A stretch of 64,000 nucleotides of DNA, from NCBI GenBank assembly GCA_009823395.1, contig CM020505.1, positions 8,554,129 through 8,618,128 on the forward strand, written 5' to 3'. The position numbers were made by a program, and so were the translations under genes. The notes under the pieces were generated by a model. The model saw nothing but the letters and a program-made list of their open reading frames with translations. It was not told the DNA's origin and ran no database searches. Position 1 is the stretch's first letter; each line of letters opens with the position of its first letter. This DNA is from Thamnaconus septentrionalis. Its lineage: Eukaryota > Chordata > Actinopteri > Tetraodontiformes > Monacanthidae. Below are positions 55,025 to 64,000 of this stretch, one piece after another.

Positions 55025-55746
55025 TGTTAGACCAGCGCTCGACAGTGTTTTTTGCGCCACGGACCAATTTAACGTCAGACAACATTTTCAGGCACCGGCC
55101 TTTGAGGTGTGGCGAATAAATACAACAAAAGAGCATGATATGACCGACATGAAAACTGTGGTATTTCCTAAATATATTAATAAACGTGCAGCGTATTCAA
55201 CATCACAACAACAACCTAACATCAGTAACATATGCTTTTTTCTTTCAAAATACTCGGTCTTGGTCTCCGAGTGGCGAAGCAGTTTTGAAGGCTTCATTGC
55301 CTCCTTAGAGAGCCGGCCACCGCATATTATGCAGAGTGGGCTCGGTGCGTGGGAATCTCCTTTCAAGATAAAATCCATATTTTTAGTCAGACTCCTGGTT
55401 TTGTCTGTTAAATGCAGCTTTCTTTTTCTTGGAAGTCGTAGGGTCTTCTTCTCTCTCCTCACTGGGCCTTTTCCCCTTCGCAAAGAAACTTCCCAAATAC
55501 GTCTGTTTACACTCATTTTGCTAGGGTTTAATTTTACTGGCAACGTATCACGTGACCGAGACATGCGCCTTGACGTGCATCAAGAGTTGACCATAGACAG
55601 ATGCAACGGAGGGAATCTGGTAATTTTTAAAAAATAAAACATTGTTCAGACTCAGATAATAAATAAAACGGAAGTAATAGGAGTCATTTATTCTTTCTGA
55701 CCGGTAATGGTCCACGGACCGGGGGTTGGGAACCACTGTGTTAGGT
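55025..55746 (-). mobile_element. Short hAT element retaining a BED-finger reading frame
   Basis: The element spans 55033-55738 (706 bp). The right end complement is CAGTGGTTCCCAACCCCCGG; the left end (CAGCGCTCGACAGTG then TTTTTTGCGCCACGGACC) is a diverged version of the same family terminus. The flanks tgttagac/tgttaggt match at 6 of 8 bases, an hAT-size target duplication. The minus strand is open for 158 codons (55088-55564) and reads SHAPSPLCIICGGRLSKEAM, then KPSKLLRHSETK, resembling the N-terminal BED zinc finger of ZBED-like hAT transposases, with the second half of the finger altered. The catalytic domain is absent. Confidence 0.8.
55088..55564 (-). pseudogene. Truncated hAT transposase N-terminus (BED-like finger)
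   Basis: A 158-codon frame starts MSRSRDTLPVKLNPSKMSVN and has a basic region, then C-I-I-C and an S-K-L-L-R-H motif as in BED fingers. The usual spacing of the last zinc ligands is changed. About three quarters of a normal transposase, including the DDE catalytic core and dimerisation domain, is missing. It lies wholly inside the 706-bp element and antisense to spon1. Confidence 0.6.
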
Positions 55747-58700
55747 TGTACACTGTAATCTGTGTATAGACTTAATCCATACAGCCCCCAGGATTTCTCT
55801 CATGTATCCATCTGGTGAAGACAGTGGTAAAACCTAAAAGCTAATCAGTCTACGAGTGAATATCTGCCATATTGTATCATCCTAATCAGATTTGTGATGG
55901 CATAGGTTTAGTAGCGCTTCACTTGCCCTGTGATTAGCTGCTTTGCTCCGCCATGTTCAATGGAACTAAAGCAACAATCCACTAGGGAGTAAAGAAGAAC
56001 AGCTTTGACCAAGTTGAAAGGCTTGAATCCTCATCTGCAGTATGCTTTATTGTTTTGAAAAGTTATTACCCAAAACATCTGAGCATTTTTTTGTTATTCT
56101 AGGTATTTTGTTGATTCCATTCCCTCAACAACATCTTTTATTCCTGTTACTCACGGCACGATGACCTCAGATGCATAAAAAGCTCGTTAATCTCTGTGTG
56201 CGTGTGCATCTTTGTGTATTTCTCTGTGGATGTGACTCTTTTCTGCCCACAGAACGCTTAATGTCATCTCTGCCTACCCTCCTGCTTTATTAACTGACTC
56301 TGTGGGCACCGTAACTGGCAGACAGACACTTGACTCTTCTTCTCACACCTGGCTTCTTTCTGTGTGATTTCTGGGGGGACCAAGCAATGCAACAGGATAC
56401 TTGGAAGAAGAAAAAAGATGTGATTTTACCATTTGATTCATATTTAGGTTGAAACATATTGCAGCGATCCAGATGCGTTTCTCACTCTTGCAGCTTCGTG
56501 GTCATAACTTCTCTGTCTGTTTTGCTGTTATCATGGTTCTGATTTTAGTGCGATTGTTCAGTTTTGAACTGAATCATATGTATTCCTTTTGAAAGTGCTC
56601 ACTTATAGCTTCAAGTGGGGCATTTGCCATAGAAATCTGGGCTTCTAAGACCGGGATGGATTTTGTCACCTTCACCAATACCCTGCGTCTGGTGTCTGCA
56701 AATGCTGCAGTACACCGTCTGATTAATGCAAAGCACATTTTCAAAGTAAATGTAAGAACGTTAGAGGCATTATTAAGTGCCGCCACAGGTACTTGACACG
56801 GCCAAGGTGGCGTCACGACCCAGAACTCTCCTAAAAAACGCAGGCTGTGACCGGACACGAGCGGTTTTGGATCGTCCCAAACTTTGCAGCGCGGCACCTC
56901 GGGCCTCACTGACCGCTGGCCTCCTTCCCAAAAAAGGATTGTGCAAGCAACAATGAAAGTTAGATAGATGGCAGCGCAGCTTCAAGAGCGACAGATAGTC
57001 TGAACTGGGTCATCAAAGGCAGTTACCTCACTTCATCTCTAATAATATCCCCCAGTCCTGCACCCAGGTCTGCTGCAGTTACCTGCATGATGGCCCCGGC
57101 TGCTTGATGAATGAGTGTGCCCGGCGTCTCCTCCAGACTGCACTGCGAGGCTCAGAGATTGCGACCGAGGACAACCGCAGTCAGCAAATCAATTCACAGC
57201 TCTCTGGAGAACTAGTCAGCACTTACAAACTCATCTGCCCTTAAGCATGGACGATTTTCTTGTCACCTTGTTTCCCCGCCGGCCCGCGGGAACGCAGCCC
57301 TCTGCCATTTGGAGCCCGACTGGTGTGACTGAAACGACTTCACAATAATTCAGGACATGGACTCCAGCTTGTTCCGCCAGCCAGGATATTGTGGTTGTCA
57401 GTGGAGATTTAATTAACACCTGAAGGCTGCATTAGCCTATACGTGCTGCGTGCCCGATAAGAGCCACCACGCATCCCGTTGGAATTTCAAAGTAATTTTT
57501 CATGTCTATTAATAGTTTGGAGTGCATGCTGCGACAGACGGATCTGAGATTTAAGAGCAGAACTTTGATTGCAACATCAGAGGAGTTCCTGCCTCTCCCG
57601 GGGAAAAGGTTCCTCTCATGGGGGCTCGGCTTGAGGCTTTAATATCACATAATTGTGAGATCCTGGGAAAAAGCTGACCATAGTTCAAAAGCAGAATGTT
57701 GTACTTTATCATTTAGGGAGGGCAAAATACCCAGCAAGGTTTGCAAAAGTGCTCAGAAGTTTCGAGCAGCTTTTATACCTCTTGAAAATGCAAAGACCTG
57801 CTCAGAATGTTGGAGTAAGTTCAAAATATTTTTTCTTCAGCTGGCTACAAAAAAGAGACCATTCCACGCCGCTCTTGTGTGCACACTTGCTATGGATGCC
57901 TCTACACCACATTCTTGATCCTTCATTTCGATGACCTATCTGCGTTTTTCTGAACTCAAAGAAAAGTAAGCTGGCTTGCAAATGTTAATGAGACAGAGAA
58001 AAAACAACGGTATGTGTGGTGATTAGCATTAATGATCTTTTTAATAATTATTATTTTTTTATGTGTGGCATGATGGTAAGGCAAGCAAGCCGATGGCGCT
58101 GCGAATGATATTCCAAAGGGAATAAAAGGCGGCGGCAGCTGTACCGCTCCATGTAAATATATTTCTCGCCCGTGCAGGAGGTGTTACCTCCTGCATGCTG
58201 CTGGCAGGCAGCCACTGGGAGCTGTGAGTGGCTGCTCGTATTGATTTCTACTAGAAACTGTCTGAATAATAAGTAAGTTCTACATCAGTCTGGTTTTAGT
58301 TGAAACTTAAATGTCAGACTGGATTATTTGGACATTAAAGACACTTCAATGATGAGACTTTCATTAGGGAACCTGTTCTGCAAGTTTTTTTTTTTCTTTT
58401 TTGTAAAAGTCTGCAAACTTCCTCGGAATGCATTTGTACTTTTCTGCATCGCCAGCCTTTATTTATAGACACAACATCGCAGTTATTTGCTAAAACTGCA
58501 AAGTTTAGAAACTGGATTTTTTTCCTCAGAGTACAGCCCTGTCTGTTCTTCTGCTTCTTCCCAGCCCTTTGATAATTCATTGCGTCAAGTGATATGTATA
58601 TATATATATACAATGTACACATGTACATACATATTTATATATTTTGTGGCTCATTTGTTGACTGAAGTAAGAAAGATTTAGAAGGATCAGCATGGATTTT

Positions 58701-59129
58701 CTTCACTGCATGGTATTGGGAACATATCTCTACTTTTCTGCTTACGTTTGCCATGACTTTGACCTGTCTAGTGTGATTAAAAACTTCTAGGAACTGCTGA
58801 TGGTTTCTAGGTATTTTTATGGGAGGTGAGAAGGAGACACAGTCCAGTATGAGACAAAGACACAAGAAGGTGCTGTAGCAAGGATTTTAAAATTTGTGGC
58901 CTGTGTCAACCAGTGGAGAAAGCAATAACGCTGTGTGCCATGCAGGTGAAGTTCTAGGAAAGACTAGTGGAAGCTAGATTATGCACAGAGTTGCAGTATT
59001 TTCTCTGAGGCTGTTGATAGAGAAGTGCTGAGATGTCTCTGTGAGCGCTGAAAGACAGTGGTGAGGTCTGCTGTAGGTAGGACTGCATCATGGACCATCC
59101 CTTGGACAGACGAGGTTAGATGGGAATGT

Positions 59130-59450
59130 CCATGGACTGAGATGTTTGCTGATGATATTACGATATGTAAGTGGGAGCAGACAGAAGGTGGATGGTCAAG
59201 TCAAGAGAGGGCATGTGGTCAGTAGGTGTGAGAGAAAACAATGCCAAGGATGGGGTTGGAGAAGGCAGACGATTGGCTGTGGCAAGCTGCTGAAGAGAAC
59301 AGCTGAAAGGAGGGGAAGAGGCGTCTACGTGAAAATCTATGCAACTCTGATCATAAAGAAAAGGCAGACTGTGTCTTTGACGTTTTTAAAGGAAGAACCT
59401 GATTTGTATGATGTATACTTTATTTCTAAGTTGGTTTTGGTGAATAAGAG
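59130..59450 (+). mobile_element. RTE-type LINE relic (RT motif and 3' end)
   Basis: In one frame the sequence reads C-P-W-T-E-M-F-A-D-D-I-T-I-C, matching the reverse-transcriptase active-site block (F-A-D-D) of fish RTE-like elements. After a deletion and frame shift, GWRRQTIGCGKLLKRTAERR resembles the extreme C-terminal end of the same proteins. Most of ORF2 is lost. It is on the + strand inside spon1 intron 6. Confidence 0.65.
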
Positions 59451-59522
59451 GCCGTTGTAAAGTGCTTTGGGGTGCCGTGAAGGTGCTAGAAAGTGCTAAA
59501 AAAGTACAGTCCATTTACCATC
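59451..59522 (+). repeat. LINE/SINE 3' tail
   Basis: The motifs aaagtgctttggggtgcc, gaaggtgctagaaagtgc and cagtccatttacc match the tail of the minus-strand SINE at 40365-40614. Confidence 0.6.
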
Positions 59523-60464
59523 TTCTTTTTTAACATTTGGCTGGTATGTGCGTGTGAAGCCATGACAAGTGTTACTGCCGAGCATGCAGGCGACACTAAA
59601 CCGCATTAAGTCTGCGAGTCCCCTCCTAACCGTTCCTCATCGGAGACGATGCCGTTTTAAATGCCGCCTCTTGCCTAACAGAAATTACAAAGGCTAAATC
59701 AAGCGTCCCAAATGAAGGTTCAGTGCGCTTGTCAGGGCTGGATGGAAATTATTCACACAATATGAATCTTTTCCCTCCAAGATGAAAGAGAGTGATGAAT
59801 CTACTCTAATGGAAGCGCTTCCTCTATTATGGAAAAGACTAAAGCTTTTATCGTTTTGTTTTCTCTCCGCAACACAATTCACTTTGAAGCATGGTGACTG
59901 CTAATCCTTGATACGTTTTGTTCATGTGCATGAACCCACACACTGCCTCCCGGAAAGCGGGCCAAGCAGAATGTGCAGTCTTTGATTGGTGTCTTATCCG
60001 TCCAGCTCGTACCACCTAAATCTTTTGTTTATCATCTCTGCTTTGTACATATAAAAAATATTCACCTCAACCCTCAATTGAATTAGACCTTGAAATTGAA
60101 TCACGCCTTTCAGCAGGATGGGCCTCTCTGTGGGCTCATGTGATCTCGGTACCTGCTAAATTAAACTGCCTCCTCCTATCTTAATTATTTTCTCCTTGAT
60201 GAGACATTGAGTCATTATCAGGGCAGCGTGTGCTGTGACCATCTCATTCATGCCTGAAACTAAAATATATGTATATTGGAATTGGAATTGTGGGCGTGAT
60301 CATTATTCAGAATGACTCGGGTATAAAGCCATTGGATAATTGTGAATGAATAAATGTGATTCTAATGATATCCAATGATCATCATAAAGTACTTCTTGCA
60401 TTAATGCATTTCTTGGTTGACAAAGGTGTGAATGACACTGCTGTTTTCCCACTGCTAGAGGCAC

Positions 60465-60558
60465 TCCTTCCTTCCTTCCTCTCTTCCTTCTTTCTTTCCT
60501 TCCTTCCTTCCTCTCTTCCTTCCTTCTTTCTTTCCTTCCTCTCTTCCTTCCTTTCTTT
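60465..60558. repeat. (TTCC)n/(CTTT)n tract
   Basis: Polypyrimidine tetramer repeats over about 94 bp. Confidence 0.93.
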
Positions 60559-63500
60559 AATAGTCTGCCTTTTGTTTTTACCAGGGTCTATTAAATTTAA
60601 TCTTGCATCTTATAGTCATTCTGTGGAAATATGAAATGAAGGATCAGGCATAAAGAATGGGGGTCGTTGGTGGGGAGCCATTGAACCTCCACAGGGTTGA
60701 CCTTTGACCTCTGAACATAAAAGACATTGCATAGCCTCATAGACGACACCTGACCTTTTTCTGATTGGGACTGGGAAAGCGAACCCTGACTGCTCGGAAT
60801 CATTTCCTGGCCGACTTCTTCGGGGAGAGTGGTGTGGAGGAGTGAGAGGAGTGAGAGGTTAGCGAGGTTAGCGGGTTCTTAACAAAAGAGCTGTATTGAT
60901 TCAAAAAAGAAAATATTTTTTTTCTCCTCTGCGCTCAAGAAAGGCCGAGCGTCCTTAAACTATTGAGTTATTGATGTTTTCTCTCGTTTAATATATGAAG
61001 CACTTCTATAAATGAACTGCACTTGACTCGTTGATTGATGGCCACTGCCTGCAGAGGAAGGACTTCCTGTGTTCATATGAAAGCCGCTGGTTAGAGTGGA
61101 ATGGATGGATCATATCTTGGCTGGTTATTAGCTGGTAACGCATGCAGATGCCATCCATGCGTCGCACATGGGTCACGGGGCACTTACAGGGTGAGCCGTC
61201 CTTCACAGACTGAGGGGCTCAGAGTGATGAACTGTTAAAGTGCCACTGGTCGTTTGTCCAACATCACGTCCCAACAGTTGGGCCTGTTCCAACTGATTCC
61301 TAACAGCTTCTGTTTCCTAGCAGGGCTCCTGGGGAGTCCGAGCTCGTCTCCCTAACACATACGCTGAAGGAACTCTGAGTTCTTCACTCTTGCAAAAGAA
61401 AAGTATAAAAAGTCACACATGCTCAAACTGAATTCAATACTGACAAGTCCAGACTGATTAAAATTTTATTAAGTTGTTTCATTACCAGCCAAGATCTCAT
61501 TCACGGCTCGTTCTGTGTAGCTCTGTGCCCAGAGAAATGGCTCTCGCAAGCAACCTGTGTCTTTAACCATCTTGAATTCCCCCCTTAGTTGGCTTGTTTA
61601 AAAGGGTCTGTGTTACATACCAGATCATCATCTGCATACGCAAAGAGATATCCATTGGTGTAGTGACTGTATGAAGAACACTTAGGACACGTTGAGAGGT
61701 AAAGTCTGAGAAGCCTGCAGCACCGGCCATGCTGCCTCTCACTAACAGGAGGGTGGATGAAGGTTGCCGGGCTTCGTTCAGGATGTCACTGGTGCGGTGT
61801 TCTCGTAGACAATGCACCGCCTCACCTCCGTCCAATTTCATGCCTGATATCCTCAGCATGAATCCAGCAGTGGGGCCACTTTAACACAGCGGGACACAAA
61901 TGCCCTTTGAGTCCGCAGGCCTCCGACTGTGGGGCTAATCTTTATTTTATTTTAAAGAGCCACCATTTAAAGGTCAGACATGCATAACTTTTTTTTTTTT
62001 TTTTCGTTCTCAAAGAGAAAACTCTAAACAGTTATTTAAAAAATGACCAAGGCAGCTTGACAACAATCCCACACACCATTATGGTAAAACTAGATCAGAG
62101 AAAACAAAATGTAAAAGATAAAGACTTTTTTTTTTTTTTGCTCAACTATGGCTGGATGTCGCTATAATGCAATACATGTACTAATAATTTTCCCAACTTT
62201 ATATAACGTATGTATATTTAAAAAAAAGCAGCTCATTTGATGTGTCCTAACAAGCGGAGAACAATGTTCTGTTCAAAATGGCAACGTCATTACAACTAAA
62301 TGAGAGCAGAGCAGAATTTCCCTAGTTGCCTTGACCATACACAGCACGCCAAGTCGTCACTCGCATATTCATGCGCTGGTGGCGCTGGTGGCAGTGACAT
62401 CCGTGCAGGGTGCCAGCACCTCATTAGCAGATTTTTGTAGTATCTGTGAAAGTGATCCTCATTTTTAAGAAAAAGAAAGAAAGAAAAAAGAACCCACAGT
62501 GCCAGCGAGTTTGGTAGAATCGAGTCGAGAATTTAGAAAGTTTTCTTGGTATTTAATAAAAGCAGGAAAATGAGACGGAGCAGAGGAAGGATGTTCTTCG
62601 GCGACATGTTTTAGTTTGCTTGGCTTTGGCCTGGTTTTGTTATTTATTTATTTAAATTTATTTGAAATAAATCCTGTTGAGTCAGCATTGTGAGTACTTG
62701 CCATGTCTGTTTCTGTGCTGTTTTAACTGCTCTGCTGTTTAACTCCTCTGTATAAGTCCTGTGTCAATTAATTAATGCATGAGAAGCGTCCGTCAAAAAG
62801 CAGTAATGCAGTGCACTCAAAAACAAATGTCATCCTGAAACTTAAGTTTGGCTAAAACAAAACATCATTTTACATCATTTTGTTTTGGCAGCAGCATTTG
62901 AAACCGTTCAAAATGATGAAGTCTGTGAAAGAGGAAAACAGTGGCAGATGTAAGAGGGAAAGAGAGAGAGAAACAAAAGATGGCTATTTCAATCATGGAT
63001 CTCTTAACAGATTGCAAAAAGACAAAGCGTGGAATGCGCTTTCAGTGCTGGAATTTTTCTTTAAAAAGCAAACAAAAACAAAACAAAACTGAGGGCAATT
63101 CGTGACATGAGATTTGCTCATTAGACACGTCATGAGCTGGTGAAAAGCCTCTGAGGATGACACTGAGGTTAAAGAGATGGATGGAGTGCTAAAGTGGGTC
63201 GAATGGAGACAGTACAAGTATTGGCACATGATGGAGTATAGCGAGGTGTAAACTGAATCAAGATATCCGGGTACCATGAAAAACAATCTTCCTCCTGAGC
63301 TTATTTTTGCTTGATTGAATTCACCGAAGTTTAGGAGCCGACCGTGAACGCAGAGTGTGGGCGAACGTGCTCACTGTCGGGATTGATTTTGTTATCTTCG
63401 AAACCGGAGAGACGGTTTCTTCTCCTTTTTTAAACGAACGCAGAAGAAGTTTTTATCTTGCGTAATGCCTTTCCTCGCCAAATGAGAATGTGCATGCTTG

Positions 63501-64000
63501 GTTATGCTTGTTAATGGAGACGTGCGATGGGGAATCTCGGGGTAATGATGTGTTGAACAGTCTCGTCATTTAACTAATAAATCTTAGCGCCATCAGTCGT
63601 TAAGCTTGCGGGCAAAGTTGTGTGAAGTGATAAAAGGGAATTTATTTACGACGCGTCTGCGGTGAAATTTGTCCATTAATGAATAAACGGCACGAGATTT
63701 GTCGCCTACCCCTGCAAGTATGACGTAGGGCAGGTTGACAGACGCGTTGCAATCGTGTTCCGCACACTTGTGTTTTTAAAATAATTATTACGTACATACT
63801 ACACTTCATACATTTTAGACGGTAACATGCTGTAAGGCAGAGATCTAATGGTATTTACATTTGAGCTTCTGGCCCGAGTTCCCATAGTAACCTGCAGCAT
63901 CTGAAACATTGAAATCATTGCATGAAAAGCCTCCTTTTGTGTTCAGTTTTTTCCGGGACATTTGGAAGAAGGAAACAAACAAACAAGACAAGCATTTAAT

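Larger units (their letters stand above)
47972..64000 (+). other. spon1 intron 6 (runs off the window)
   Basis: At least 16 kb after exon 6 with no exon resembling the rest of the Spondin domain or a thrombospondin repeat. It holds two hAT elements (48205-48865, 55025-55746), an hAT end (51004), a SINE/RTE-type 3' end (about 59130-59520), and TA, CA, ATTT and TTCC tracts. The final 2 kb (about 62000-64000) is mostly unique sequence. Confidence 0.8.

Overview
This is vertebrate nuclear DNA, most probably from a ray-finned (teleost) fish. Spliced genes have compact GT-AG introns, and the spacer DNA is full of long microsatellites and decayed hAT, Tc1 and RTE-type elements in their typical fish forms. 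There is no operon structure, phage, plasmid or CRISPR, and almost all long open frames are chance or low-complexity frames.

Two genes are supported, both on the + strand. The first (2497-4614) is the 3' end of a KIAA1549/KIAA1549L-family gene: five coding exons, phase-consistent, 356 residues ending at a TAG. They encode the cytoplasmic tail of a membrane protein. I favour KIAA1549L because human KIAA1549L and SPON1 both lie on 11p, but the family call is firmer than the paralogue call. The second (31397 to beyond the right edge) is the 5' half of spondin-1/F-spondin (spon1). Six exons (31397-31628, 32538-32644, 36963-37096, 44145-44218, 44694-44816, 47823-47971) join without a phase break into 273 residues: signal peptide, Reeler domain and the start of the Spondin_N domain. 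The rest of the Spondin domain and the thrombospondin repeats must lie past 64000, so 47972-64000 is intron.

Layout: 1-4614 KIAA1549L-like introns and exons; 4615-about 5815 possible 3' UTR; 5816-about 30940 intergenic, with a Tc1 relic, a composite hAT element, an RTE fragment, a (GT)65 tract and some hairpins; 30940-31396 GC-rich spon1 promoter/5' UTR; 31397-64000 spon1 exons and large introns holding (GT)n, (GA)n and (TA)n tracts, a tRNA-derived SINE, a second copy of the composite hAT, a BED-finger-bearing hAT miniature and an RTE 3' end.

I found no evidence for a new multi-gene system. The more unusual observations are: two hAT copies that share a duplicated 3' terminus enclosing captured DNA, with clean 8-bp target duplications; a short hAT derivative that keeps an open BED-finger frame; a (GT)n tract starting seven bases into spon1 intron 1; and several near-perfect hairpins in the intergenic DNA.
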